Notes: generated by a model not told the origin, from the letters alone. A stretch of 44,072 nt of DNA from a filamentous cyanobacterium Phorm 6 (GCA_003003725.1 PVWI01000007.1:1-44072), one strand, 5' to 3'; counted from the stretch's first letter, positions 33,990 through 43,387 are shown. Translations and numbers: made by a program.

Positions 33990-34751
33990 ATGCCAACCGA
34001 ACGTTTAGTGCTTTTATCAAGTAGAGAAATCGCAAAAATGCGCGAAGCAGGTCGGTTAGCCGCCGAACTGCTGCTACATCTAGAACCAATGATCAAACCG
34101 GGTGTTAGCACTCTCCAAATTAACGACGAAGCCGAACGTTGGACTTTGGCACACGGGGCAAAAAGTGCTCCGCTAGGTTATAAAGGATTTCCTAAATCTC
34201 TGTGCGCTAGCGTCAATCAAGTAGTCTGTCATGGCATCCCAAATGCTAAACAAATTCTCAGAGAAGGTGACATTATTAATATTGATGTAACTCCTTTGGT
34301 TGATGGTTATCACGGCGATACTTCTAAGACTTTTTTTGTTGGGAAACCTTCGGCTGTCGCTAAAAGGTTGGTGGAAGTAACTGAGGAATGTTTGAGGAGG
34401 GGAATTGCGGAAGTTAAACCAGGTTCTCGTACTGGCGATATTGGTGCGGCGATTCAAGAGTATGCGGAAGCACAAGGTTTTTCGGTTGTGCGAAATTTTG
34501 CCGGACACGGGGTACACCGAGTGTTTCATACGGAACCGGAAATTTTGCACTATGGGAAGCGGGGGACGGGAAAGAAGCTCAGACAAGGGATGGTTTTTAC
34601 GATCGAGCCGATGATTAATGAGGGAACTTACGAAGTGGAAATTCTTGCCGATGGTTGGACGGCTGTAACTCAAGATGGCAAGCTTTCGGCTCAATTTGAG
34701 CACACGTTGGCGGTGACTGATTCTGGGGTGGAAATTTTGACTTTACCGTAG
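33990..34751 (+). CDS. map: Methionine aminopeptidase type I
   Basis: 253 residues. Removes initiator Met from new proteins. All five metal ligands are visible: Asp99 (INIDVTP), Asp110 (HGDTSKT), His173 (AGHGVHR), Glu206 (FTIEPMI) and Glu237 (QFEHTLA). The substrate loop KGFPKSLCASVNQVVCHGIP is also typical. No Zn-finger extension, as expected for type Ia. It may be cotranscribed with the glycosyltransferase upstream. It has a convergent neighbour separated by repeats. Confidence 0.97.
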   Translation: MPTERLVLLSSREIAKMREAGRLAAELLLHLEPMIKPGVSTLQINDEAERWTLAHGAKSAPLGYKGFPKSLCASVNQVVCHGIPNAKQILREGDIINIDVTPLVDGYHGDTSKTFFVGKPSAVAKRLVEVTEECLRRGIAEVKPGSRTGDIGAAIQEYAEAQGFSVVRNFAGHGVHRVFHTEPEILHYGKRGTGKKLRQGMVFTIEPMINEGTYEVEILADGWTAVTQDGKLSAQFEHTLAVTDSGVEILTLP

Positions 34752-34842
34752 TCATAATTAATCAACTATAGGAAAAATCTAGGCATTGAGGCTAGTAATA
34801 GCTAATATCAAATCCTCTCTTGATCGGAATAGTAAATTCGAG

Positions 34843-34975
34843 TTAACTGTTAACTGTTAACTGTTAACTGTTAACTGTTAATACCATGAGAAGTGCAACT
34901 GGAATGATATAGAGGAGACGGCAATGCCGTGTCCCTACCAAAAATAATATTGTAGGGAGACGGCATTGCCGTCTC
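34843..34975. repeat. TTAACTG heptamers and a GGCATTGCC hairpin pair
   Basis: Five to six units of TTAACTG (34843-34881) are followed by a large inverted repeat, GAGACGGCAATGCCGTGTCCC (34912-34934 region) with GTAGGGAGACGGCATTGCCGTCTC (34951-34975). The unit recurs at 29049. It lies between the convergent map and the next gene. Confidence 0.85.
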
Positions 34976-35035
34976 CTAATTTTGGCTAATAATTCCGATG
35001 CTGCGGGATTTGATATTACTTGTCTAAAAATTTGC

Positions 35036-35707
35036 CTAAAAACGAGTTTTAGGTTCGATCCAATCTGTGCTGGCTTGAGTGCCAAAAACTAGGGGTTTGT
35101 CTTGGCTGACAGTTGTAGTTTGGCCTGTCACATCGACTGCACAAAGAGGCCAATGTCGATCGCCCAAATGGCCAGCGCGGAACAGAACTTGTCCCGGGTA
35201 AACTTGACTCCAACCCAACAATACAGCATGAGTGTAAAGACTACGAGCCGGAGCAACGGTATAGGTGTGATTATCGTTTTTGTCCCAAATGACAGCATAG
35301 TCGGACATATCGGAAGAGTTGAACAGCGCTTCAAATTCACGGGCGAGAACCCGGGAATCCTGTTGATTCCAAGAAACAGGCACTAAAATGGCGATCGTCC
35401 CAGACATATCTGTATCATCGCTAGCATACATCCCACTCTCGGCCAGTGGCGAAGCAGCCGCCACTGTTTGCAGATCCCCGGTTTTGAGATTTTCCACAAA
35501 CATGACACTGCTAACCCGACAATGGGCAAGTTCCGGCTGTATTTGCAACTCAATTCGACTGTAAGCAGCGTATTGGCCGTTAGTTGAAATTAGGGAAGGG
35601 CTGCGATAATAACGGAGGCCTGCGCCGACAGTGGAACTGACTTTAGCGTGAGTGTCATTAATCCATTCCCAAGGAACGGGATAAGAGCTATTTAAAGGAT
35701 CTGTCAT
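35036..35707 (-). CDS. Conserved hypothetical cyanobacterial protein
   Basis: 223 residues from ATG 35707, chosen because GGGAG lies at a good distance; ATGs at 35746 and 35791 would add 13 and 28. It is a soluble protein with no signal peptide or membrane helix, reading MTDPLNSSYPVPWEWINDTHAKVSS at the start. It has YYRSPSLISTNGQYAAYSRIELQIQ and PVSWNQQDSRVLAREFEALF, and ends DKPLVFGTQASTDWIEPKTRF. A beta-rich composition with Trp and Tyr hints at a WD/beta-propeller-like fold, but this is only an impression. No function can be named. Confidence 0.8.
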   Translation of the reverse strand: MTDPLNSSYPVPWEWINDTHAKVSSTVGAGLRYYRSPSLISTNGQYAAYSRIELQIQPELAHCRVSSVMFVENLKTGDLQTVAAASPLAESGMYASDDTDMSGTIAILVPVSWNQQDSRVLAREFEALFNSSDMSDYAVIWDKNDNHTYTVAPARSLYTHAVLLGWSQVYPGQVLFRAGHLGDRHWPLCAVDVTGQTTTVSQDKPLVFGTQASTDWIEPKTRF

Positions 35708-36093
35708 CGGTTTTTCTCCCAAAGGTTCTAGTGAATTATTAGACATTTCCAGAAAAGCCAGTTTTGAACAGGCAAGATGCCTATTCCACAAAAATTATTG
35801 GAGAGGTCTATTTAACAGATTCAGGCTGACACGCAGGGGATGAGAAACCCGGTTTTTGCCTTGATGTTTCGCCGCCAAACTCCAGATTTGTAGCAACCGG
35901 GTTACTTTTTGAGATTTTCGATTGGTGGACAAATCTCAAATCTCAAATCTCAAATTTTAAATCGATCGGCAAAGGTGGCAAAGTCTGCTAACTTAATTTA
36001 GTTGGTAACAGAACTTAACTCAAGTCCTAGGAAAATCCAATAGGTAAGATAGTATCAAAATACATCTGCTATGTGCACCGACAGGGAGGAAAA
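35708..36093. other. Gap upstream of the OmpA-like gene
   Basis: Divergent promoter region of about 380 bp. It carries GAAACCCGGTTTTTG and GCAACCGGGTTAC fragments of the AAACCGGGTTT palindrome family (35850-35905) and a short TCTCAAA heptamer array (35933-35956). No gene is seen. Confidence 0.5.
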
Positions 36094-37029
36094 ATGACGC
36101 CATCTTTTAACCAAAAACCTTCAATCCCCCCGGTTCGCGTCTCCAAGTCGCGGGGAAAAGGTTTGCTTGTACTGTCGCTAATATTTCGACTGTTGCTGCT
36201 GGGTGTAGGCAGTGGTTTTGCCTGGGTTTTGGGGATGGCGATCGCTCAAATTTATCCCTCTAACACCGCCCAGATGCCGATCGCCGAAAGATTGCTGCGT
36301 CTAACTCAAAATTTGACCCCCAGCCCGACCCGCGCGCCAGCAACGCCAATTCCGGCGCTGCCAGCACCAATCGCTACACCGACTCCCCAGTCAAAAGTCA
36401 GTCCGGCCCAAAAAGAGAAATTGCAATCCGATTTGAGACAGTTGCAGGGAGAGTTGAACGCGCTAATTGGGCGTACAGCGGCATTGGAGAGTCAGTTGGG
36501 TAGCAGTCGCCCGACGGAAACTTTGGAAAAGCGGTTGCAGTTGATGTCGCGGGAATTGGCTGCGCCGGAGACGGTGGCAAGTCCTACTCCTGCTTTACCT
36601 GCGATCGGCAGTAGCCCGACTCTGAACCCTGGAAGCGTGAATAATGCGCCACAGAATGCCAGTAATCCGGTGTTTGGGGGGGATGCACTGATGGTAACTC
36701 TGCCCAGCGATGTTTTGTTTGATACTGGTAGCATTTCATTGCGCGCGGGAACCAGTGCGATTTTGGACAATTTGGTGGCGGATTTACGCAATTACGAGGG
36801 GGCGACGGTGCGGGTGGGCGGCCACACTGACGACGCGGGGGAAGCGGTAGACAATCGCAAGGTGTCGTTTGCGCGGGCTCAGGCTGTGGGGCAGTATTTG
36901 TCTGGTGTGCTCGGCCAGAAATATCATTGGGTGGCGATCGGCTATGGGGAAAGTCGCCCTTCGGTGGATAATAGTTCTGATGCTAACCGGCAGCGCAATC
37001 GCCGCATTGAAGTGGCAATTAGTCCTTAG
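36094..37029 (+). CDS. OmpA-family protein with N-terminal membrane anchor
   Basis: 311 residues from ATG 36094, preceded by GGGAGGAAAA, a strong ribosome binding site; the upstream start at 36073 is less likely. A basic N-terminus is followed by a membrane helix (about 24-48, LLVLSLIFRLLLLGVGSGFAWVLGMAIA), a Pro/Ala/Thr-rich linker, and a coiled coil (QKEKLQSDLRQLQGELNALIGRTAALESQL). The C-terminal OmpA/MotB peptidoglycan-binding domain follows: VLFDTGSISLRAGTSAILDNL, VRVGGHTDDAGEAVDN, FARAQAVGQYL, GYGESRPSVDNSSDANRQRNRRIEVAI. This is the MotB/TolR-like form, anchored in the inner membrane with its binding domain outside. It probably ties the envelope to peptidoglycan. Confidence 0.93.
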   Translation: MTPSFNQKPSIPPVRVSKSRGKGLLVLSLIFRLLLLGVGSGFAWVLGMAIAQIYPSNTAQMPIAERLLRLTQNLTPSPTRAPATPIPALPAPIATPTPQSKVSPAQKEKLQSDLRQLQGELNALIGRTAALESQLGSSRPTETLEKRLQLMSRELAAPETVASPTPALPAIGSSPTLNPGSVNNAPQNASNPVFGGDALMVTLPSDVLFDTGSISLRAGTSAILDNLVADLRNYEGATVRVGGHTDDAGEAVDNRKVSFARAQAVGQYLSGVLGQKYHWVAIGYGESRPSVDNSSDANRQRNRRIEVAISP

Positions 37030-37252
37030 TTTTTAGTCATTAGTCATTAGTCACTGATCATTAGTCATTAGTCAGCGGGCTGGTTGATATGGACTTATTG
37101 CATAAATTTTTGATTGATAGTCAACCGCATATTTTAGGCATTAACACAGATTAACGCAGATAATTTCCTGAATAGTTTGTGGCTGTGGCAATCTTGTCTA
37201 GTATTTTGAATTCACTGTGCTGAATTTTAGGAAAAATCATTCAACATTATTT

Positions 37253-37571
37253 GTAGGGTGTGTCGCATTAACAGTTGACAGTTGACAGTTGACAGTTGAC
37301 AGTTGACAGGGAAGTTTTTAGGCAGGGGATTTAAGCCCCAGCCTAAAAACAATCCACCTAAAGGTGGGGGATTAAATCCCCTGTGCTTTGGTCAACAATC
37401 TCTAAATTTGACAAATAATCGAGCGGGCGACGCACCTGATACAATATTTGAGAAAACAAGACTTTGACGAGTTTGGTATTTGTGGAAATAATTTTATTGA
37501 ATGGTATCAGGTGCGTCGCTATGAGATTGTCGATATGAAAGTTAGGGATTTTTGATGGCGACACACCCTAC
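37253..37571. repeat. 319-bp composite inverted-repeat element with nested inserts
   Basis: Outer arms GTAGGGTGTGTCGC (37253-37266) and GCGACACACCCTAC (37558-37571), inner arms CGACGCACCTGATAC (37429-37443) and GTATCAGGTGCGTCG (37504-37518). These are two inverted copies of the 61-bp element at 10590. The left copy is split by an ACAGTTG heptamer array (37270-37310) and a GGGGATTTAAGCCCC / GGGGGATTAAATCCCC palindrome (37325-37382). No ORF is inside. Confidence 0.88.
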
Positions 37572-37576
37572 CACTC

Positions 37577-38689
37577 TCACGCTGAAGGTGTTATGGACGG
37601 CAAGTCAGAATTATTTTTAGATTGATTTATTATCTCTCGATGTTCGCTCCTCAGCTTCGGTTTTAAGTACAAGTTTTCAATCAAAGCTGCCACTCCCGCA
37701 AACCAAGGTGGCACAATTACCGCCCCAATAATTCCCAATACTTGAACGCCTCCCAAGACAGAAAGCAATTGATACAAAGGATGTACTCCAACTGACGAAC
37801 CAACCAGCAAAGGATCGAGGACGTAAGTTTCCAAGTTCTGGATAAATACAAATAACAATAATACCCACAAAAGTACCCAGCCACCTTTAGCTAATGCTAC
37901 GATTAATGCTGGTATTGCTCCCAATACGGGGCCGATAAATGGAATCAGATTGGTCACACCTGCGATCGCACCTAAGCCCAAAGAAAATTCGGGCATTCCC
38001 AAAATGCTCAAACCTGTGGTAATGAATATGCCTAAAATCCCAGAAACTAGGAATCTCCCGCGAATGTAACTCCCCATTCTTTGAGCAATCGGTGTAGCTT
38101 GGGCTGCTAATCTTTCGTCCCAAGGTTTTGGGAAAAACTGCACTAAACTTTTAATTAGTGTGTCACTGTCGGCAACCATGTAACCTGAAATAAATAATGC
38201 TAAAACTAAACTGAAGAAACCGCCGAGAATGCCTCTAGTTAAACTGTACGATCGCAAAACCAGTTGTTGACTCGATCGAATCAGCCAATTAGTCAACGAT
38301 TGAGTGTCCAATAACTGACTTACGAATGTTGGTGCATCGTCCGTGAGGCGACTTGCTAAGCTGGTAGCCACCGTTTCCAGGTTTTCGACATAAAGTGGTA
38401 ATTGTCGCAGCAGTAACTCTATTTGTTCGATGACTGTCGGGCCGATTAACACTACCGTCCCGCTAAATCCGCCGATCAAAGTTAAATAAACCATAATCAC
38501 CGCCAACCAACGGGGAACACGCATTGTTTCGGCCCAATTGACGATCGGGACGATCGAAGCCGCGAGCACGACTGATATCATCAGAATTACTAACAGGCTA
38601 CGCAATTGCCATAGCAAAACCAGCAGTAAGGAAGACGCTATTATTAGCAGTAAGTTAGGTAAAGAAATGGTTATCCGTTGTTCTGACAT
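37577..38689 (-). CDS. AI-2E/PerM-type membrane transporter
   Basis: 370 residues from ATG 38689. A frame up to 38842 exists but the first 51 codons translate a palindromic repeat and are rejected. About eight hydrophobic segments are seen, with the family pattern: a tandem pair of helices at the N-terminus (LPNLLLIIASSLLLVLLWQL, LLVILMISVVLAASIVPIVNW), a soluble central segment with QIELLLRQLPLYVENLE, and the conserved C-terminal core GVTNLIPFIGPVLGAIPALIVAL and LDPLLVGSSVGVHPLYQLLSVLGG. Members of PF01594 (TqsA/YdiK/PerM) export small solutes; the substrate is unknown. Confidence 0.92.
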   Translation of the reverse strand: MSEQRITISLPNLLLIIASSLLLVLLWQLRSLLVILMISVVLAASIVPIVNWAETMRVPRWLAVIMVYLTLIGGFSGTVVLIGPTVIEQIELLLRQLPLYVENLETVATSLASRLTDDAPTFVSQLLDTQSLTNWLIRSSQQLVLRSYSLTRGILGGFFSLVLALFISGYMVADSDTLIKSLVQFFPKPWDERLAAQATPIAQRMGSYIRGRFLVSGILGIFITTGLSILGMPEFSLGLGAIAGVTNLIPFIGPVLGAIPALIVALAKGGWVLLWVLLLFVFIQNLETYVLDPLLVGSSVGVHPLYQLLSVLGGVQVLGIIGAVIVPPWFAGVAALIENLYLKPKLRSEHREIINQSKNNSDLPSITPSA

Positions 38690-38710
38690 AATTAAATAAA
38701 TGTAGTCTAA

Positions 38711-38825
38711 GAGGGCGGGTTTACCCAAAATATTTAGGGTTAAATCCGCCCCGACGATGGGCTGTAGGGGCGGGTTCACAAACAATAATTGCCTAAAATC
38801 CCTAATCTCGTAAACCCGCCCCCAC
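38711..38825. repeat. Palindromic GGGCGGGTTT / AAACCCGCCCC element
   Basis: Outer arms GGGCGGGTTTAC (38714-38725) and GTAAACCCGCCCCC (38810-38823), with an inner GGGGCGGGTT (38767-38776) and AAATCCGCCCC copy. It is the leader-side sequence of the PerM-like gene and creates its false upstream ORF extension. Confidence 0.75.
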
Positions 38826-38865
38826 CCAACGGTAAATCGCAATCTACTTTTTTTAGACGATCGAA

Positions 38866-40262
38866 CTAAGGCAAATCCGTCTCACCCATCAGATAAAGGT
38901 CGCACTCGCGGGCCACGCCGCGCCCTTCATTAATCGCCCAAACAATCAAACTTTGTCCCCGGCGACAGTCACCAGCCGCGAAAACTCCCGGAATGCTGGT
39001 GGTATATTTTTCGTGCTCCGCCTTCACATTGCTGCGGGCGTCGCGTTCCAATCCCAAGTCATCCAGCAAGGGCTGTTCCGGGCCCAGGAAGCCCATCGCC
39101 AGCAACACAAGCTGCGCCGGCAACACTTTTTCGGTGCCCGGGATGTGGTTTGGAATGAACTGCCCTTTCTCGTTTTTCGCCCACTCCACCTCAACGGTAT
39201 GGACGGCTTTGACGTTGCCGTTTTCGTCGCCCTCGAACTTCGTGGCGGTGGTGAGATAGCCGCGGGGGGTTCTGAGGGCGGTTTGGGCAGGATTTCAAGC
39301 TGTACCAGGCTTTTGCAGCCGTGGCGGATGGAGGTGCCCACGCAGTCGGTGCCGGTGTCGCCACCGCCGATAATCACGATATCTTTACCTTCGGCGGAGA
39401 TGAAATTGCCGTTGGTGCTCTTGTCTAAAACTGCTTTGGTGTTCGCTGTCAAAAAGTCCATCGCGAAGTGGATGCCTTTTAATTCCCGCCCTTCGATGCC
39501 TAAGTCGCGGGGTTTTGTCGCGCCGGTACAGAGGACAACGGAGTCGTATTCTTTTAGCAGTTGTTCGGCTGGTAAGTCTTTCCCAACTTCGGTGTTGCAA
39601 ACGAATGTCACGCCTTCGTCTTCGAGGATTTTCAGGCGGCGCATCACGACTTGTTCTTTGTCTAGCTTCATGTTGGGGATGCCGTACATTAGCAGGCCTC
39701 CCGGTCGATCGGCTCTTTCGTATACAGTTACCAAATGACCTGCTTTGTTCAGTTGCGCCGCAGCCGACAAACCGGCGGGCCCGGAACCGATAACGGCGAT
39801 TTTTTTGCCGGTGCGTTTGGCGGGTGGTTCGGCAGTAATCCAGCCTTCATCCCAGCCTTTGTCGATAATTGCGACTTCGATGTTTTTGATTGTCACCGGC
39901 GGGTTGTTGATGCCGAGCACGCAAGCGCCTTCGCAGGGGGCGGGACAGACTCTGCCGGTGAATTCGGGGAAGTTGTTGGTTTTGTGGAGTCTGTCTAGGG
40001 CTTCTTTCCACAGTCCCCGATATACTAAGTCGTTCCATTCCGGGATGAGGTTGTTAATCGGGCAGCCGCTCGCCATGCCGCTGATCAGGGAACCCGTGTG
40101 GCAAAATGGGATGCCGCAGTCCATGCAGCGCGCGCCTTGGCTGCGGAGTTTGTCTTCCTCCATCGGTAGGTGAAATTCGTCCCAGTTGTGGACTCTCTCG
40201 ACTGGTGAGAGTTCTGAGGGCAATTCGCGGAGGAATTCGATAAAGCCTGTTGGTTTTCCCAT
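38866..40262 (-). pseudogene. gltD: Glutamate synthase small subunit, deletion and frameshift
   Basis: The N-terminal 330 codons (40262 to about 39270) are a normal cyanobacterial GltD: the iron-sulfur cysteines [10 protein letters not shown] and [12 protein letters not shown] loop [35 protein letters not shown], and NADPH loop [11 protein letters not shown]. The frame ends this way at [10 protein letters not shown]. Next to a run of six C (G6 on the plus strand, 39264-39269) the frame is lost. The normal C-terminus ([60 protein letters not shown]) continues in another frame down to 38866. Compared with known GltD, about 31 residues (RAPDNPWPEW to FGADPR region) are absent. The bases left at the join suggest a deletion together with one missing base. 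The NADPH-GOGAT small subunit would be nonfunctional unless the sequence is wrong; cyanobacteria also have ferredoxin-dependent GOGAT. Confidence 0.88.
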
Positions 40263-40765
40263 AGTGGTGTTTTGGTTAGAATTTACTATTCTGGTAGTTT
40301 GTCAAAGGTGAAGCTTGTATGCTTCTGAAATAACTATTGTGATATAAATTGCGGGCGATCGCAGCTCAGATTGAGCAATTCCTACCTGAAATTTTCAATA
40401 TCGCCGGGAGTCGGGGAATTGTCGGCAGCCGTCAAATTATCGATCGACAGCAAAGAAACCCGGTTTTTGAGCGGGATTAAAGATTTTAAAGGTTTTGATC
40501 CAGTATTTTCGTCGATCGAGCCCGGTTTTTGCGTATTTTCAGCATTGCTGATTCTCGGGCGATCGCCCCACCTCTCGAAACCCTCGCGGGTTAACTATTC
40601 CGACTCTTAGCCTCAACTTTCAAGCGCCGTCCCCATCAGGAGGGCTGGAAATACAATACAAAAAGTTACAGACCTTGCAAAATATTATTTTCAGGACATA
40701 CTACTGTAAATCTGTCGAGTAAGTGGGGTTTGCCTTGTTAACTCCTAAAATAGGTAAATAAACTC
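40263..40765. other. Divergent region gltD/cysA
   Basis: About 500 bp. AAACCCGGTTTTTGAGC (40456) and GAGCCCGGTTTTTG (40519) are pieces of the AAACCGGGTTT repeat family. An open frame at 40371-40610 has no ribosome binding site or family resemblance and contains the repeats, so it is not called. No riboswitch was recognised. Confidence 0.5.
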
Positions 40766-41797
40766 ATGAGCATTACAGTTCAGAACGTATCTAAACACTT
40801 CGGCTCCTTTCACGCAATTGACAACGTGAATTTGGAAATTAAAAGCGGCTCTTTAGTCGCGCTATTGGGGCCTTCCGGTTCCGGGAAATCGACTCTTCTG
40901 AGGATGATTGCGGGACTCGAACCGCCGGATACTGGTTCTATTTACCTGATCGGCGAGGATGCTACCCAGCAGTCGGTGCAGGAACGGCATATCGGTTTTG
41001 TGTTTCAGCACTACGCTTTGTTCAAACACATGACTATTAAGAAAAATATTGCTTTTGCGATGGAAATTCGCAAAGTTGCTAAAAACTCAATTAGCAGGCG
41101 GGTTGATGAACTTTTGGATTTAGTGCAGTTGACAGGTTTGGGCGACAGATATCCTTCGCAACTTTCCGGCGGCCAGCGGCAGCGCGTGGCTTTGGCGAGA
41201 GCTCTAGCAGTTCAACCGAAAGTGCTGCTGCTAGATGAACCTTTTGGAGCATTAGATGCTAAAGTTCGCAAAGAATTGCGATCGTGGCTGCACAACCTTC
41301 ACAAAGAAGTTAATATCACCACAGTTTTTGTGACTCACGATCAAGAAGAAGCTATGGAAGTAGCCGATGAAATTGTGGTGATGAACAAAGGTAGAATCGA
41401 ACAAGTTGGCACTCCTGCTGAAATTTACGACAAACCGGCAACAGCTTTTGTGATGAGTTTTATCGGGCCGGTCAATGTGCTGCCGAATACTGCGGGTTTG
41501 TTCGCCAGCAACAGTACAACGGCTCACAAAAATGGAGCCGCTCATTCTGAAGTAGTGTTTTTGCGCCCCCACGACGTGGAAATTCAAACTAAGCCGGAGT
41601 CTGGTTTTGCATTAGCAAAAGTCAGCCGCATCATTCATTTAGGGCGGGAAATTCAAACCGAGTTAGTGTTAGAATCAGATCAGGTAGTAACAGCTTACGT
41701 GAGTCGCGAGCGCTTCGATTCTCTACAGTTAACGCGAGATCAGCAGGTTTACGTCAAGCCCAAACACGCGATGACTTTCCCTGTTTATTCAATTTAA
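40766..41797 (+). CDS. cysA: Sulfate/thiosulfate ABC transporter ATP-binding subunit
   Basis: 343 residues. Walker [10 protein letters not shown] (35-43), Q-loop FVFQHYALF, signature [15 protein letters not shown], Walker [14 protein letters not shown]-loop [10 protein letters not shown]. The N-terminus [25 protein letters not shown] and the [30 protein letters not shown] region with a C-terminal TOBE-like regulatory domain ([11 protein letters not shown]) are typical of CysA. It would couple ATP hydrolysis to sulfate uptake with CysT, CysW and Sbp, none of which is adjacent. A truncated cysK lies 1.8 kb away. Confidence 0.92.
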   Translation: MSITVQNVSKHFGSFHAIDNVNLEIKSGSLVALLGPSGSGKSTLLRMIAGLEPPDTGSIYLIGEDATQQSVQERHIGFVFQHYALFKHMTIKKNIAFAMEIRKVAKNSISRRVDELLDLVQLTGLGDRYPSQLSGGQRQRVALARALAVQPKVLLLDEPFGALDAKVRKELRSWLHNLHKEVNITTVFVTHDQEEAMEVADEIVVMNKGRIEQVGTPAEIYDKPATAFVMSFIGPVNVLPNTAGLFASNSTTAHKNGAAHSEVVFLRPHDVEIQTKPESGFALAKVSRIIHLGREIQTELVLESDQVVTAYVSRERFDSLQLTRDQQVYVKPKHAMTFPVYSI

Positions 41798-41862
41798 ATC
41801 AGCGGCTGCATCTTACTCAAAATACTATCGGGGAGCTTTTACAAAACACTGCTGCGACATAT

Positions 41863-41953
41863 CATTACCAGGCTGGTGCTTGGTAATGCTGTCTCGTGGC
41901 TCCAAATCGGAGGAGCTTGCTCCTGAAATTAATTCCCAGGCTGTGACTGGGAA
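41863..41953. repeat. Three hairpin repeats in a row after cysA
   Basis: CATTACCAGGCTGG-TGCTTGGTAATG (41863-41888), GGAGCTTGCTCC (41912-41923) and TTCCCAGGCTGTGACTGGGAA (41933-41953). They may serve as a 3' boundary for cysA mRNA. Confidence 0.8.
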
Positions 41954-42031
41954 CGAGAAAAACGAGAAAAAGTTTCTGGTTGTCATCGGAGAATATACGG
42001 AATGTTTCTAGCTATCATCCTCCATGGGGTG

Positions 42032-42096
42032 ATTATCCCGAAAGTTTCGGCTTTTTGTTCCATCGGAGTTGACAAGACTGAAAGTTTCGGGATAAT
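42032..42096. repeat. ATTATCCCGAAA inverted repeat
   Basis: ATTATCCCGAAA (42032-42043) and its complement TTTCGGGATAAT (42085-42096) enclose about 41 bases. It stands 150 bp before the DUF6602-like gene; a small ORF drawn here on the minus strand overlaps it and has no support. Confidence 0.65.
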
Positions 42097-42247
42097 AAAT
42101 AGTTGGGTGCTCGTAGGCTATATCAAAATTCCGCATTGATTGATGCTCTTGAAGTGATACTCTTGAAGAGGTTTCGGTTAGGAAATATAGGGTTACAGTA
42201 TTGAACAACGAGTGGTCGCGCAAGCTTTAGTAAAGCAAGAGGAATGT

Positions 42248-43265
42248 ATGTCAGGCTTTGATCCAGCACAGTTCGTTAATGACATTGGGCAACGGCTTGT
42301 ATGGGAGTTCGCAAATGCAAGCAAGGGTGGTACCCCTGGACTGAAGGGGAGCGCGCGCGAACATACGGCACGTGTGCAACTCGTGAAATTATTACCGGCT
42401 CATGTATCTATGGGAACCGGTTTGCTGATCGATAGCTATGCTGGGCAGAGCAAACAACAAGATATTGTTATATTCGAGCGTGACTTTTACCCTGTCTACT
42501 CAATTAATGACGCTCCGGATGTTACCTATTTTCCAATTGAGGGCGTTATTGCAAACGGTGAAGTGAAGAGTTCGGTTAATAAAAAGGATTTATTCAAGGC
42601 ATTGGATAATATTAGGTCAGCTAAGTCGCTTCGCAGGTATGCTCACAAGACTGATGAAGGACTTGGACATCTTGCCTCATTTAGAAATTTCGGGATGGCG
42701 GTTTCCTTCGCCGCCACACCTAGTGATGAATTCAATCAATATCTCAATTTTAGAGATCAGATTTATAGCTCAATACAGTTTACTTAACACTATTTATGCC
42801 CCGGAGATCCCCCTAAATCCCCCTTAAGAAGGGGGACTTTGAGAGCTTTCTTGTCCCCCCCTTTTTAAGGGGGGTTAGGGGGGATCTCTTAAGTGAACCG
42901 TATTGATTTATAGCTTTATTCTTTGTAACTCATTTACCTCTAGTTCAGATGCAATTTTGGACAATCTCGTGGAATATCAACGCCTTCACGGACACGAATG
43001 TATGCCTAATATTATAATATCTCTGAATGACGGATTTATTCAGGGTATGCAGTCGAACAATATGAGGCGACAGTCCTCATTGCTCACCTCTGATAGCTTC
43101 TCATTTGTGCCAGCTTCGGATCGGTGCTTTGCGTACTTAGTCAATCAGCTACAACAACATGTCCGCGAAGCTCGCACTGTCCCGCTTCAAGCACTTGACC
43201 GTTATATGACATCTCTCAATGGCGCACTACCGTCTTGCCAAGAGCGTCGTTTTGAAATTCGGTAG
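42248..43265 (+). pseudogene. DUF6602-like nuclease-fold protein, split by a 135-bp element
   Basis: The start ATG 42248 is preceded by AAGAGGAA. Codons 1-174 read MSGFDPAQFVNDIGQRLVWEF to IYSSI, then the frame ends at a stop inside the inserted element. After the element the same frame resumes at 42906 as IYSFILCNSFTSSSDAILDNL and ends EIR at 43265. Removing bases 42771-42915 (element plus one target copy) joins both parts exactly in frame into 290 codons. The fold call rests on KQQDIVIFERDFYPVY (Asp about 72) and PIEGVIANGEVKSSVN (Glu about 105, Lys about 107), a D...ExK pattern of PD-(D/E)XK nucleases as in DUF6602 proteins. The function is unknown; a defence or restriction-type nuclease is possible. 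Confidence 0.85.
42771..42905. mobile_element. 135-bp MITE-like element with 10-bp target duplication
   Basis: The ends CAATACAGTTTACTTAA and, inverted, CAATACGGTTCACTTAA match at 15 of 17 positions. ATTTATAGCT (42761-42770 and 42906-42915) flanks it exactly. The interior has the C/G-rich double hairpin core (42806-42885) also seen at 8119, 19073 and 24278; no ORF is present. It needs a transposase from elsewhere. Confidence 0.9.
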
Positions 43266-43281
43266 TGCGATCGCCGATCTT

Positions 43282-43387
43282 GTAGGGTGCGTTAACGAAG
43301 TGTAACGCACCATCAAATATACACAAATGTAACGCACCATCTTTATGTTAATTTAAGGTGTGTTACGCTGTCGCTAACACACCCTAC
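43282..43387. repeat. GTAGGGTGCGTTA repeat element
   Basis: Ends GTAGGGTGCGTTA and TAACACACCCTAC are inverted (43282-43294, 43375-43387). Internal GTAACGCACCATC direct copies (43302, 43329). It begins 16 bp after the DUF6602-like gene and is a common type of palindromic repeat in filamentous cyanobacteria. Confidence 0.8.

Noticed and set aside
38953-39738. 261-residue plus-strand ORF opposite gltD
   Set aside because: It is antisense to conserved gltD motifs on both sides of the frameshift.
40371-40610. 79-residue plus-strand ORF upstream of cysA
   Set aside because: It contains AAACCCGGTTT repeats, has no ribosome binding site and no recognisable protein features.
42008-42223. 71-residue minus-strand ORF
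   Set aside because: It spans an inverted repeat, has no ribosome binding site and no family resemblance.
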